A stretch of DNA of 64,000 bases from positions 744,001 through 808,000 of the forward strand of contig CAVZWU010000011.1 in NCBI GenBank assembly GCA_963779095.1. The letters run 5' to 3'. Positions 1 through 8,736 of this stretch are shown piece after piece (the first letter of the stretch is position 1; each line of letters starts with the position of its first letter). The translations under genes and the position numbers were made by a program. This stretch comes from Roseiarcus sp963779095. GTDB lineage: Bacteria; Pseudomonadota; Alphaproteobacteria; Rhizobiales; Beijerinckiaceae. Under the pieces are notes generated by a model. The model was not told the DNA's origin, made no database searches, and saw nothing but the letters and a program-made list of their open reading frames with translations.

Positions 1-716
1 GCAGAGCCCAGCGCATCCATGACGTCGACCAACTCGGTCTTGACGTATTCCCACGGCCGGGCGTGGAAGGCGTTCGGCTTCGAGGTCAGGGCGCCGACCG
101 GACAGAGGTCGACGACGTTGCCCTGCAACTCGGAAGTGAGCGCCTGCTCGAGATATGAGGTGATCTCCATGTCCTCGCCGCGGCCGATGGCGCCCAGTTC
201 CGGAACGCCCGCGACTTCTGTCACAAAGCGAACGCAACGCGTGCACTGGATGCAGCGGTTCATCGAGGTCTTGACCAGCGCCCCGATATATTTGTCCTCC
301 ACCGCCCTCTTGTTCTCGGAGAAGCGCGACGTGTCGGCTCCATAGGCCATCGCCTGATCCTGCAGATCGCATTCGCCGCCCTGATCGCAGATCGGACAGT
401 CGAGCGGATGATTGATGAGCAGGAACTCCATCACGCCCTTACGGGCCTTGCGGGCCATCGGCGAGTTGGTCAGAACGACCGGAGGCTCGCCGTTCGGACC
501 GGGCCGCAGATCCTTGACTCCCATGGCGCAGGACGCCGTCGGTTTTGGCGGTCCGCCCTGCACTTCGACGAGGCACATCCGGCAGTTGCCGGCGATCGAC
601 AGCCGCTCGTGGAAGCAGAATCGCGGGATCTCGGCGCCCGCCGCCTCACAAGCTTGAAGAAGCGTGTATTCGGCGGGAACGTCGATTTCGTTGCCGTCGA
701 TAACGATCCTGCTCAT
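1..716 (-). CDS. nuoG: NADH-quinone oxidoreductase subunit G, N-terminal part (cut by window edge)
   Basis: Large iron-sulfur subunit of the peripheral arm of respiratory complex I, carrying electrons from NuoF towards the quinone site on the cytoplasmic face of the membrane. The reading frame starts at the ATG complement at 714-716 (MSRIVIDGNEIDVP) and runs off the window after about 238 residues. It shows the N-terminal [2Fe-2S] ferredoxin domain (CFHERLSIAGNCRMC, then the AGNCRMCLVEV stretch), the His/Cys cluster ligand region (HPLDCPICDQGGECDLQ) and the start of the [4Fe-4S] cluster (NRCIQCTRCVRF). It follows nuoF in the same direction with one gene, a DUF3291 protein, between them. The assignment is secure; only the C-terminal molybdopterin-like domain is unseen. 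Confidence 0.96.
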   Translation of the reverse strand, partial: MSRIVIDGNEIDVPAEYTLLQACEAAGAEIPRFCFHERLSIAGNCRMCLVEVQGGPPKPTASCAMGVKDLRPGPNGEPPVVLTNSPMARKARKGVMEFLLINHPLDCPICDQGGECDLQDQAMAYGADTSRFSENKRAVEDKYIGALVKTSMNRCIQCTRCVRFVTEVAGVPELGAIGRGEDMEITSYLEQALTSELQGNVVDLCPVGALTSKPNAFHARPWEYVKTELVDVMDALGS

Positions 717-808
717 GCGCTTATCGCCCCGTGCCCGGCGCGCGGTCGGCTCTATGACCATCCATCCGCTGCTTTTCGCTCTCGATCTGCATCACGTCGG
801 TCCGACCG

Positions 809-1276
809 TCATCCGCATTTCCGGCTAAGCCACAGCTTGATATGCGCGAGATGGCCCCAGCCAAAGGCGAAATCGCTGTCGCCATTGGACGTCAGATGCT
901 CAAGCCGGCCCATCGCCTCCTCGAGGTCCGGAATATGCCCGGCGGCTATCGGCCACATGACGAAATGCGGCGTCCCCAGCTTTTCGAACCAGTCGCCCTT
1001 GCGATTATAGAACTGCTTGTGCACCGTCGCCCAGACGAACCGCTCCAGCGCTTCCACGTTCTCCCACACGGACAGGTTGACCGCCATCGTCGGATCGCTC
1101 GCCGGACGGATGGCGGTCGCATTGTTGCTCTCGTCCTTAAGGCGCCAAACAAAACCCTCGCTTCGCTCCGCAAGAGTGTTGATGCGATCGAGGTTTGTCA
1201 TGAATCCGGCCATGCGCGGATCGTCCGGCGGATAGCGGAACCGGCCGATGTTCAGTTGGGCGATCTGGCTCGTCAT
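809..1276 (-). CDS. DUF3291 domain-containing protein inside the nuo operon
   Basis: A 155-residue soluble protein with no signal peptide or membrane segment. The sequence (MTSQIAQLNIGRFRYPPDDP at the N-terminus, then FVWRLKDE, NLSVWENVEALERFVW and FEKLGTPHFVMWPI) matches the DUF3291 family, small ferredoxin-like-fold proteins related to antibiotic-biosynthesis monooxygenase-type barrels; no reaction has been established for them as far as I know. It starts 3 bp after the nuoF stop and is followed 92 bp later by nuoG, so it is almost certainly co-transcribed with complex I genes. A role in complex I assembly or in handling flavin or haem is possible but is only inferred from position. Confidence 0.85.
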   Translation of the reverse strand: MTSQIAQLNIGRFRYPPDDPRMAGFMTNLDRINTLAERSEGFVWRLKDESNNATAIRPASDPTMAVNLSVWENVEALERFVWATVHKQFYNRKGDWFEKLGTPHFVMWPIAAGHIPDLEEAMGRLEHLTSNGDSDFAFGWGHLAHIKLWLSRKCG

Positions 1277-1279
1277 CCC

Positions 1280-2584
1280 CTACTCCGCCGCCACCGGCAA
1301 AGGTTCGCTATGCGGGTTAGCCGCATATTGGTCGATGCGCCGCTCGATCTCGGGGCGGAAATGGGCGATGAGTCCCTGGATCGGCCATGCCGCCGCATCG
1401 CCGAGAGCGCAGATCGTGTGCCCTTCCACCTGCTTGGTGACATCGAGCAGCATGTCGATCTCGCGCTTTTGCGCACGGCCCTCGACCATGCGCTGCATGA
1501 CCCGCCACATCCATCCCGCGCCTTCGCGGCAGGGGGTACATTGGCCGCAACTCTCGTGCTTATAGAAATACGACAGGCGCGCGATGGCGCGGATGACGTC
1601 GGTCGACTTGTCCATCACGATCGCCGCCGCCGTGCCAAGGCCAGACTTCAGCTTGGCGAGCGAGTCAAAATCCATCGGGCAGTCTATGATCTGGGCAGCG
1701 GGAAGGAGCCGCACCGACGCTCCGCCAGGAATGACCGCAAGCAGATTGTCCCAACCGCCGCGCACGCCGCCGCAGTGCTTGTCGATCAGCTCGCGGAACG
1801 GGATCGACATCGCTTCCTCTACGTTGCACGGCCTGTTGACGTGACCGGAGACGCTGAAGACCTTGGTGCCGGAATTGTTGGGGGCGCCAAAACTCGTGAA
1901 CCATGACGCGCCACGCCGCAAAATCGTCGGCGCGACGGCGATCAACTCGACGTTATTGACCGTCGTCGGAGACCCGTAGAGACCCATCCCTGCGGGAAAG
2001 GGCGGCTTCATGCGCGGCATGCCCTTCTTACCCTCGAGCGATTCGAGCATCGCCGTCTCTTCGCCGCAGATATAGGCCCCGGCGCCATGATGGACATAGA
2101 GATCAAACGGCCAGCCGTGAATATTGTTCTTGCCGATGAGCCGCGCCTCATAGGCTTCCGCGACCGCGGCCTCGAGATGTCGGCGCTCCAGGATGAATTC
2201 GCCGCGCACATAGACATAGGCCGCGTGGGCGCCCATGGCGAACGAGGCGAGCAATGCGCCCTCGACCAGCGTGTGCGGGTCGTTGCGCATGATCTCCCGG
2301 TCCTTGCAGGTCCCAGGCTCGGATTCGTCGGCGTTGATAACCAAGTAATGTGGGCGTTTGGGGTCGACGGTCTTGGGCATGAACGACCATTTGAGCCCGG
2401 TCGGAAAGCCCGCGCCGCCACGTCCGCGCAGGCCGGAAGCTTTCATTTCCGCGATGATCCAGTCGCGGCCCTTGTCGATGATCGCCTTGGTCCCATCCCA
2501 ATTGCCGCGCGCCCGCGCGCCTTCGAGGCCACGGTCGCCGAACCCGTAGAGATTGGTGAAGATCCGATCCTTGTCGTCCAGCAT
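1280..2584 (-). CDS. nuoF: NADH-quinone oxidoreductase subunit F (NADH/FMN-binding)
   Basis: The 51-kDa-type subunit of complex I, which binds NADH and FMN and passes electrons to a [4Fe-4S] cluster. The 434 residues are the usual length. The glycine-rich FMN/NADH segment GLRGRGGAGFPTGLKW lies near residue 50-70, a second nucleotide-binding region GAGAYICGEETAMLESLEG near 170-190, and the C-terminal cluster ligands ESCGQCTPCREG near 345-360. The gene begins 3 bp downstream of nuoE and is followed 3 bp later by the DUF3291 gene, a tight operon arrangement. Confidence 0.97.
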   Translation of the reverse strand: MLDDKDRIFTNLYGFGDRGLEGARARGNWDGTKAIIDKGRDWIIAEMKASGLRGRGGAGFPTGLKWSFMPKTVDPKRPHYLVINADESEPGTCKDREIMRNDPHTLVEGALLASFAMGAHAAYVYVRGEFILERRHLEAAVAEAYEARLIGKNNIHGWPFDLYVHHGAGAYICGEETAMLESLEGKKGMPRMKPPFPAGMGLYGSPTTVNNVELIAVAPTILRRGASWFTSFGAPNNSGTKVFSVSGHVNRPCNVEEAMSIPFRELIDKHCGGVRGGWDNLLAVIPGGASVRLLPAAQIIDCPMDFDSLAKLKSGLGTAAAIVMDKSTDVIRAIARLSYFYKHESCGQCTPCREGAGWMWRVMQRMVEGRAQKREIDMLLDVTKQVEGHTICALGDAAAWPIQGLIAHFRPEIERRIDQYAANPHSEPLPVAAE

Positions 2585-2587
2585 CGC

Positions 2588-3286
2588 TCAGTTCCCGATC
2601 TTCTCGGTCGGAAGGCCTGTATGGGCTTTCTTGCCTTTCGGCCCGCCGTCGCCAGCCGGCGCCTTCGGCGCGCCATGGCCGTCAACGCCGTAGAGCGTCG
2701 TCAGCGCGGTCAGGCCGCCGACCGGCTCCGATGAGACGCGCCCGATCTGCGAGCCGGTCTTGACCGGCCGGCCCATCGCGAGATCCTCGAGAAGCTTGGC
2801 GAAGCTCTCCGGCGTCAGGTCCTCGTAATAGTCATCGTTGATCTGGACCATCGGCGCGTTGCAGCATGCTCCCAGGCATTCGACCTCGATCCAGGCGAAC
2901 AAGCCGTCCGCCGAAACATGGCCCTGTTCGCCGATGCGCTTGCGGCAGACCGCCTTGATGTCGTCCGATCCAGACAGCATGCACGGCGTCGTGCCGCAGA
3001 CCTGCACGTAGTGGCGCCCGACCGGCGCCAGATTGAACATCGTATAGAAGGTCGCGACCTCGAGCACTCGAATGTTGGGCATGTCGAGCATCGCCGCGAC
3101 CTTTTCGATCGCCGCCCGCGGCAGCCAGTAGCCGTTCTGCTTCTGCGCGCGCCACAACAGCGCGAGCACCGCTGACGCCTGCCGGCCGGGAGGATATTTG
3201 GCCAGCTCCTGCTCCGCCCACGCCCTGTTTTCCGGTGTGAACTCGAAGCTTGTCGGCTGCTCGTCGGCGAAGCGGCGGACGGACAT
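2588..3286 (-). CDS. nuoE: NADH-quinone oxidoreductase subunit E
   Basis: The 24-kDa-type [2Fe-2S] subunit that works next to NuoF in the NADH-oxidising module of complex I. The 232-residue protein shows the thioredoxin-like fold start (PPGRQASAVLALLWRAQ), the first cysteine pair in QVCGTTPCML and the second in EVECLGACCNAPMV, the four expected cluster ligands. The C-terminal 50 residues (rich in G, A, P and K) extend beyond the minimal domain, as is common in Alphaproteobacteria. It sits between nuoD (upstream, 59 bp) and nuoF (3 bp). Confidence 0.96.
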   Translation of the reverse strand: MSVRRFADEQPTSFEFTPENRAWAEQELAKYPPGRQASAVLALLWRAQKQNGYWLPRAAIEKVAAMLDMPNIRVLEVATFYTMFNLAPVGRHYVQVCGTTPCMLSGSDDIKAVCRKRIGEQGHVSADGLFAWIEVECLGACCNAPMVQINDDYYEDLTPESFAKLLEDLAMGRPVKTGSQIGRVSSEPVGGLTALTTLYGVDGHGAPKAPAGDGGPKGKKAHTGLPTEKIGN

Positions 3287-3345
3287 CGGTCAAACGTTCC
3301 TCGAATGCGTGGTCAAGCTGAAGCGCGCCCCCTGGCGAGGAGCGA

Positions 3346-4536
3346 TCATCGGTCGACCTCGCCGAACACAATGTCGAGTGAGCCGAGGATCGCGCTGATG
3401 TCCGCGAGCATGTGCTTGCGGCACAGAAAATCCATCGCCTGAAGATGCGCGAAACCGGGCGCGCGAAGCTTGACGCGGTATGGTTTGTTCGAGCCATCGG
3501 ACACGAGATAGACGCCAAACTCGCCCTTGGGCGCTTCGACCGCAGCATAAACCTCGCCAGCCGGAACTTTGTAGCCCTCGGTGTAGAGCTTGAAATGATG
3601 GATGAGCGCCTCCATCGACCGCTTCATCTCGCCGCGCCGGGGCGGCGCGACCTTGCCGTCGTCGGTCACCACCGGGCCTTCGCCGCCAAGTGAGTTCAGC
3701 TTCTCGCAGCACTGCCGCATGATCTTCACCGACTGGCGCATCTCCTCCATACGGATGACATAGCGATCGTAGCAGTCGCCGTTCTTGCCGACGGGAATAT
3801 CGAAATCCATTTCCTCGTAGCATTCGTAGGGCTGCGCCTTGCGCAGGTCCCACGGCGCGCCGGAGCCGCGCACCATGACGCCCGAGAAGCCCCACGCCCA
3901 GGCGTCCGCCAGCTTGACCACGCCGATGTCGACATTGCGCTGTTTGAAAATGCGATTTCCAGTCAGCAGGGTCTCGAGATCGTCGCAGATCCCGAGGAAC
4001 GGGTCGCAGAAGGCCTCGATGTCGTCGATGAGTTTGCGCGGCAGATCCTGATGGACGCCGCCAGGGCGGAAATAGGCGGCGTGCATGCGCGATCCGCTTG
4101 CCCGCTCGTAGAAGACCATCAGCTTCTCGCGCTCCTCGAACCCCCAAAGCGGCGGGGTCAGCGCGCCGACGTCCATCGCTTGAGTGGTGATCTGGAGCAA
4201 ATGCGACAACAGGCGGCCGATCTCGCAATAGAGCACGCGGATGAGCTGGCCGCGCCGTGGCACCGTAATGCCGAGAAGCCGCTCGACCGCGAGGGCGTAC
4301 GCGTGCTCCTGATTCATCGGCGCGACATAGTCGAGCCGATCGAGATAGGGCACGTTCTGCAAGTAGGTGCGCGCCTCCATGAGCTTTTCAGTGCCGCGAT
4401 GCAGGAGGCCGATATGGGGGTCGACGCGCTCGACCACCTCACCGTCAAGCTCGAGCACGAGACGCAGCACGCCATGGGCCGCTGGATGTTGCGGGCCAAA
4501 ATTGATCGAAAAGTTTCGTAGGTTCTGGTCGTTCAT
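3346..4536 (-). CDS. nuoD: NADH-quinone oxidoreductase subunit D
   Basis: The 49-kDa-type subunit of complex I, which with NuoB forms the quinone-binding site. It is 396 residues, the standard separate NuoD rather than an NuoCD fusion. Visible signatures are NFGPQHPAAHGVLRL at residues 12-26, PHIGLLHRGTEKLME, DRLDYVAPMNQEHAY, and the C-terminal CRKHMLADISAILGSLDIVFGEVDR. It starts 27 bp after nuoC and belongs to the nuoA-G operon. Confidence 0.97.
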   Translation of the reverse strand: MNDQNLRNFSINFGPQHPAAHGVLRLVLELDGEVVERVDPHIGLLHRGTEKLMEARTYLQNVPYLDRLDYVAPMNQEHAYALAVERLLGITVPRRGQLIRVLYCEIGRLLSHLLQITTQAMDVGALTPPLWGFEEREKLMVFYERASGSRMHAAYFRPGGVHQDLPRKLIDDIEAFCDPFLGICDDLETLLTGNRIFKQRNVDIGVVKLADAWAWGFSGVMVRGSGAPWDLRKAQPYECYEEMDFDIPVGKNGDCYDRYVIRMEEMRQSVKIMRQCCEKLNSLGGEGPVVTDDGKVAPPRRGEMKRSMEALIHHFKLYTEGYKVPAGEVYAAVEAPKGEFGVYLVSDGSNKPYRVKLRAPGFAHLQAMDFLCRKHMLADISAILGSLDIVFGEVDR

Positions 4537-4563
4537 GATCCCGATCCGGCTGCCGTTCGCCTA

Positions 4564-5169
4564 CTATCGACCCTCGTCTTTCGCCTTCTCGTCGCCTGGC
4601 AGCGGCGGACCCTCCCACGGGCTCAGAAAATCGAACTGACGGAATTCCTGATTGAGCCGAACCGGCTCGTAGCGCACCCGTTTTTCCGCATCGTCATAAC
4701 GCACCTCAACGAAGCCGGTCATCGGGAAATCTTTCCGCAGCGGATGACCATCGAATCCGTAGTCCGTCAGGATCCGCCGCAAATCCGGATGACCCTCGAA
4801 CAGCACGCCAAACAGATCGTAAACCTCACGCTCGTACCAGTCAGCGCCAGGATAGACGGCGGTCGCGCTGGCAATCGGCGTGTCTTCGTCGGCCGCGGCT
4901 TTGACCCGAATCCGCCGGTTCAGCTTCGGCGACAACAGATGATAGACGACGTCGAAGCGCTTCTCACGCTGCGGATAATCGACCGCCGTAATATCAATGA
5001 TCGAAACGAATTGAGCCCCAAGATCGTCGCGAAGGAATTGGAGCGTCTCAAGGATGCGCGCGGGATCGACAGTCAGCGTGACGTCGCCAAACGCGAACGT
5101 CAATTCCAGCACCGCTCCGGGCGCGGCGGCGGCAAGCTTTGCCGCGACAATCTGCAGCTGGTCGTCCAT
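4564..5169 (-). CDS. nuoC: NADH-quinone oxidoreductase subunit C
   Basis: The 30-kDa-type subunit of the connecting module of complex I. The 201 residues show the family signature in the region YEREVYDLFGVLFEGHPDL (residues about 111-129) followed by RRILTDYGFDGHPLRKDFP. There are no cofactor-binding residues, as expected for this subunit. It lies between nuoB (38 bp upstream) and nuoD (27 bp downstream) in the operon. Confidence 0.96.
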   Translation of the reverse strand: MDDQLQIVAAKLAAAAPGAVLELTFAFGDVTLTVDPARILETLQFLRDDLGAQFVSIIDITAVDYPQREKRFDVVYHLLSPKLNRRIRVKAAADEDTPIASATAVYPGADWYEREVYDLFGVLFEGHPDLRRILTDYGFDGHPLRKDFPMTGFVEVRYDDAEKRVRYEPVRLNQEFRQFDFLSPWEGPPLPGDEKAKDEGR

Positions 5170-5207
5170 TCGTCTAAGTCTGGCCTCTCAATTCGCTACG
5201 CACGCCT

Positions 5208-5783
5208 TCAGCGTTCGATCGTCCCAGTGCGGCGGATTTTCTTCTGCAGCATCAGCACTCCATAGAGCAGCGCCTCCGCGGTCGGCGGGCAGCCAGGCAC
5301 GTAGATGTCGACGGGAACGATGCGGTCGCAGCCGCGCACAACCGAATACGAATAGTGGTAGTAGCCGCCGCCGTTGGCGCAGGAGCCCATCGAGATGACG
5401 TAGCGCGGCTCAGGCATCTGATCGTAGACCTTGCGCAGCGCCGGTGCCATCTTGTTCGTCAGCGTCCCCGCGACAATCATCACATCGGACTGGCGGGGAC
5501 TAGCGCGCGGCGCAAAACCAAAACGCTCGATGTCGAACCGCGGCATCGAGACCTGCATCATCTCGACCGCACAGCAGGCAAGCCCGAAGGTCATCCACAT
5601 CAGCGAGCCAGTGCGCGCCCATTGGATGAGGTCGTCGGTCGTGGTGACGAGAAACCCCTTGTCAGCGAGTTCATCGCTGATTGAGCCATAATATCGGTCC
5701 TCCGGCCGAAGCGGCTCACCGGTCAGCGGATCGCGGAGATCGGTTGGACCAAGGGCGACGGTCGGGCTGGCGCTCAATCCCAT
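5208..5783 (-). CDS. nuoB: NADH-quinone oxidoreductase subunit B
   Basis: The subunit that carries the terminal [4Fe-4S] cluster N2 next to the quinone site. I place the start at the ATG complement at 5781-5783 (MGLSASPTVALGPTD), giving 191 residues; longer readings upstream run into nuoA. The tandem cysteines in MTFGLACCAVEMM, the later CANGGGYYHYSY and the VPGCPPTAEALL motif are the four expected cluster ligands. The start overlaps the nuoA stop by 10 bp, a sign of coupled translation. Confidence 0.96.
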   Translation of the reverse strand: MGLSASPTVALGPTDLRDPLTGEPLRPEDRYYGSISDELADKGFLVTTTDDLIQWARTGSLMWMTFGLACCAVEMMQVSMPRFDIERFGFAPRASPRQSDVMIVAGTLTNKMAPALRKVYDQMPEPRYVISMGSCANGGGYYHYSYSVVRGCDRIVPVDIYVPGCPPTAEALLYGVLMLQKKIRRTGTIER

Positions 5784-6139
5784 TCCAGCGCTCCTTTGCT
5801 CCATTCGTATACGAACCCGATGGTCAACACCCCCAGAAAGAGCATCATCGACCAGAATCCCAGCGCCCCGAGGTCGTGGAATACGATCGCCCAAGGAAAC
5901 AGGAACGCGACCTCAAGATCGAAGATAATGAACAGGAGCGAGACAAGGTAAAAGCGCGCATCGAAGCGCATCCGAGCATCGTCGAACGGAGGAAAACCGC
6001 ACTCGTAGGGCGAAAGCTTTTCGGTGTCGGGCGCGCGGTAGGCGACGAGAAACGGGACGATCAACAGCGCCCCGCTTATAAGGGCGGCGATAATTATGAA
6101 TATGACCAGCGGCATATAGTCAGAAATAAGACTCGGCAT
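5774..6139 (-). CDS. nuoA: NADH-quinone oxidoreductase subunit A
   Basis: Small membrane subunit at the junction of the peripheral and membrane arms of complex I. The ATG at 6137-6139 (MPSLISDYMPLVIF) gives 121 residues; an in-frame TTG five codons upstream is less likely because a purine-rich stretch (gagcgagg) precedes the ATG. Three hydrophobic helices are visible, with the conserved loop KLSPYECGFPPFDDARMRFD between the first and second, whose Cys is a family hallmark. It is the first gene of the operon; about 14 bp upstream begins an IS110 remnant, so the promoter must lie within or beyond that remnant. Confidence 0.96.
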   Translation of the reverse strand: MPSLISDYMPLVIFIIIAALISGALLIVPFLVAYRAPDTEKLSPYECGFPPFDDARMRFDARFYLVSLLFIIFDLEVAFLFPWAIVFHDLGALGFWSMMLFLGVLTIGFVYEWSKGALEWD

Positions 6140-6150
6140 GGCCTCGCTCT

Positions 6151-6654
6151 TCAAGTCTTTGACCGGGGCGCATGGAAGCGCGCCGGAGCAGCGGCGCCCC
6201 GCCTTTGTTCAAGGCGTATCGCAGCGCAGCGTAGCATGCAAGGCGAAAGGCTGTGATTGCGGCGCGCCCGGACCTTGCGCGTAAGCAGTTTTCGCCGGCG
6301 CGAAGCGCATCTGCGGCGGCTTGCCGCCTCGCACAGCGTCGCCGCATAGGCCGCAGCGTTCTTGCCGCGCGCCACATAGGGCTTGGCAAGCTGTGGCGCG
6401 GTCAACAGCACCTCGTGTGCCCAAGCCGCGTCAACTCGGGCCCAATGTTGCGCCGCGCCGCACGCCTCCATCGCCGCCACCGTCGCCGGCAGCCACTCGA
6501 AGAAGGACAGCGCCTGGGCGCGCGTCAACTGGCGGCGCAGCGCAACCTGTTCGCTCGCGTCGACGCCATGAAGCTGAAAGAAACGCTTGGACGTGTCCAT
6601 GCCAATTGCGCATAGCCTTTTCACGAGCGGCCCCTCTCAGATGAAGTCTTTGAC
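6151..6654 (-). pseudogene. IS110-family transposase remnant (N-terminal part only)
   Basis: The minus-strand frame from 6624 begins MKRLCAIGMDTSKRFFQLHG and continues through the first part of an IS110-type DEDD domain (VAAMEACGAAQHWAR), then loses recognisable homology after about 110 residues. The catalytic C-terminal domain is absent. The 11-bp sequence aagtctttgac occurs in the same orientation at 6153-6163 and 6644-6654, and may mark the edges of the decayed element. It lies directly in front of nuoA and so interrupts what should be the nuo promoter region. Confidence 0.75.
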
Positions 6655-7011
6655 AAGCCTCATCGTGGCGCACGGATGCCGGATCGGGGCCGTCCGCCCC
6701 AATAATACAGTGGCAGGTCGGGGTCGCGAGGCCTCTGATCGCCGCGGCCAGGGCTCAGAGCAAGGGCTGCTCGCGATGACGATACCATCCGAACACAGGG
6801 TATTTTAAAGCATCGCTTTAACACAGATATATTATGTATTATTGTTATTTCGAGTTGCAGAAAAATGAGGTTAAGCAACTGAAAAGACTGTGTCGCGCGC
6901 AAAATCGTACACTGCGCCAGCGCGTGGAATTTTAAGCTCGCGGCTGAGCCGAATGCGTCGGACGAGCGCCCTTCCGGCGACGCATCAAGCGATCAATCGA
7001 GGGAGGGAAAC
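6655..7011. other. Intergenic stretch, no gene seen
   Basis: About 360 bp between the IS110 remnant and tRNA-Asp. The central part (about 6790-6900) is noticeably A+T-rich compared with the surroundings. Short open frames here show no family resemblance or convincing ribosome binding site. Confidence 0.5.
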
Positions 7012-7088
<77 letters not shown>

Positions 7089-7167
7089 GCGGGAGCGCGA
7101 CCGGATAAGCTAGGCGCGCTTCCAAGTCAAGGATAGCGAGCGCCTGCGAACCGCGATTCCCAACCTG

Positions 7168-7833
7168 TTAGAATTGGCTTGTCGCCAACGACCAGCGCCG
7201 CATTTCCTCGCGCGTAAGAACGTGGACGGTGTCGGGCGGCAGCGATTCCGCCTTCTTGACCAGCGCGGGGTCGACGCCCATCCGTCTCGCGTAGCGTCCG
7301 AGCACGGCGACCATCGGCGGATCGGCGAAACTGCGCTTCGACTGCGATCCGAAAAGGCCGGTCCCCTCATTCTCGACGATGGACATTCTGTGCAGCCCGA
7401 CCTCGCTGCCGGGAGGCGCGACACGACGCACGGCGCCCATCAGCGCATAGACGCAGGCCGATAGGCATTCGCCGACGTATGGCCCCGGATCTCCGGCCGC
7501 CTCGAACCGTCCGACGACGCCGGCGATGCGCAGGCCCCGCAGAATATGGCCGAAGACCATCGAAGCGACGACATTGCCGCCTCTGGAGTTGAAAAAAACG
7601 ATCCGCCGCAACCTCGTGTCGGAGCTTCCGGACTTGAGAAAATTGACAAAGGCCAGTGGGGTCTCGGCCTCGATAACCCCATCAGCCACTATGACGTCGG
7701 GACAATGCCGACCGCACTCGCGCGATTCGAGCGGCGCGACATGGAAACTCATTGGGGCGCCATGCTGCTGAGCCGCAGCCTGCGTGACTCCCATCCCCGC
7801 CAGCGCGAACGCGGCGACCAGCACTGACAACAC
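7168..7833 (-). CDS. Secreted ClpP/crotonase-like protein (COG3904 type)
   Basis: A 221-residue protein if translation starts at the GTG complement at 7831-7833 (VLSVLVAAFALAGMGVTQ), which yields a clean signal peptide ending near AAAQ. A longer reading upstream would pass through the tRNA-Val gene and is rejected. The mature part resembles the ClpP-like predicted periplasmic proteins of COG3904: IVFFNSRGGNVVASMVFG, then GECLSACVYALMGAVRR with a candidate nucleophilic serine, then SEVGLHRM with a candidate histidine. A function as a periplasmic serine peptidase is inferred; no substrate can be named. It lies between two tRNA genes on the same strand. Confidence 0.75.
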   Translation of the reverse strand: MLSVLVAAFALAGMGVTQAAAQQHGAPMSFHVAPLESRECGRHCPDVIVADGVIEAETPLAFVNFLKSGSSDTRLRRIVFFNSRGGNVVASMVFGHILRGLRIAGVVGRFEAAGDPGPYVGECLSACVYALMGAVRRVAPPGSEVGLHRMSIVENEGTGLFGSQSKRSFADPPMVAVLGRYARRMGVDPALVKKAESLPPDTVHVLTREEMRRWSLATSQF

Positions 7834-7850
7834 CCTCGGAAACCCGAAGA

Positions 7851-7926
7851 TGGTGGGCGGTGACGGGCTCGAACCGCCGACCCTCTCGGTGTAAACGAGA
7901 TGCTCTGCCAACTGAGCTAACCGCCC
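7851..7926 (-). tRNA. tRNA-Val (anticodon TAC)
   Basis: On the minus strand, GGGCGGTTAGCTCAG opens the gene, the anticodon loop reads TTTACAC (TAC) and the T arm GGTTCGAGCCC. The acceptor stem is GGGCGGT (7920-7926) with ACCGCCC (7855-7861), the discriminator is A and CCA is encoded at 7851-7853. The length is 76 nt. Confidence 0.95.
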
Positions 7927-8092
7927 TTCACATCGCCGATCGCCTGGTCCGGCGAACGTCAAGATAACAGGCTCACGGCAGGCTCGCCAAGCGGAAGCAG
8001 GAGCTATGCTTCGATAGTAACGGGACGACCAAGCAGCCCTGCGACCGTCCCGACTGGGCCCATTGAAGCGCCGCGGACCGCGGCGACTCGTT

Positions 8093-8383
8093 TTACTTCT
8101 TTGTCGCCTTCTTGTTAAGGCTCGCCTTCAGCGCTGCGCCGGGCTTAAAGCGCGCGTTTCTCGACGCGGCGATTTTGATCTCTTTGCCGGTCGCCGGGTT
8201 GCGCCCCTTCCCGGCAGCGCGCTCGCGAACCGAGAAGGTGCCGAAACCGACGAGCCGCACCTCATCGCCCTTCTTCAACGTGTTGGTGATGCCCTCCAGC
8301 ACTGCCTCAAGCGCCGCCGCCGCGGAAACCTTGGTCAGTTCCGCCTCCGTGGCAATATGATCGACGAGCTCAAGCTTATTCAT
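8093..8383 (-). CDS. hupB: DNA-binding protein HU
   Basis: A 96-residue histone-like nucleoid protein. It begins MNKLELVDHIATEAELTK and contains the HU core GDEVRLVGFGTFSVRERAAG and the DNA-binding arm signature GRNPATGKEIKIAASRNARF, with a lysine-rich C-terminus. The position directly downstream of lon is the usual order in Alphaproteobacteria. About 350 bp separate it from lon, and a terminator for lon lies in that gap, so it should have its own promoter. Confidence 0.95.
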   Translation of the reverse strand: MNKLELVDHIATEAELTKVSAAAALEAVLEGITNTLKKGDEVRLVGFGTFSVRERAAGKGRNPATGKEIKIAASRNARFKPGAALKASLNKKATKK

Positions 8384-8630
8384 TTTGGCCTCTCCGACTG
8401 CGGCGCTCGATTGTTCGGCGCCAATTCTGAAGTCCGGCGCCCTGACCGCCGCTGTTAAGCGGCGCCGCGCGCCGCCGCGCGCTCATACCCGTCCCTTCCC
8501 TCAAGGCGCCCATCGCCGCCCCAGACAAATCGACAGCAGAGTTCAATTCATAGCTCGCCGTTTCGTCGCAGGAACGCAAGCGTCCGCCGGGACCAAGCAC
8601 GAAAAAAGAGCCTAAAACTGCCCTCCCAGA

Positions 8631-8664
8631 CAAAAAAGGCCGCGAATTCTGGAGAATTCGCGGC
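8631..8664 (-). terminator. Rho-independent terminator of lon
   Basis: A perfect 11-bp inverted repeat (gccgcgaattc at 8639-8649 and gaattcgcggc at 8654-8664) with a 4-base loop, followed on the minus strand by six T (8632-8637 read as A on the plus strand). It lies about 70 bp downstream of the lon stop codon. Confidence 0.85.
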
Positions 8665-8736
8665 GATCTAAGGCTACCACAGACCTTCCGACGCACCGGA
8701 AATCCGCGTTCTCCGGCCGACGGTGCGACCAGCCTG

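Noticed and set aside
7834..7962. N-terminal extension of the ClpP-like protein through tRNA-Val
   Set aside because: The frame from 7962 reads through the tRNA-Val gene; the GTG at 7833 gives a proper signal peptide, so the extension is a shadow of the tRNA.
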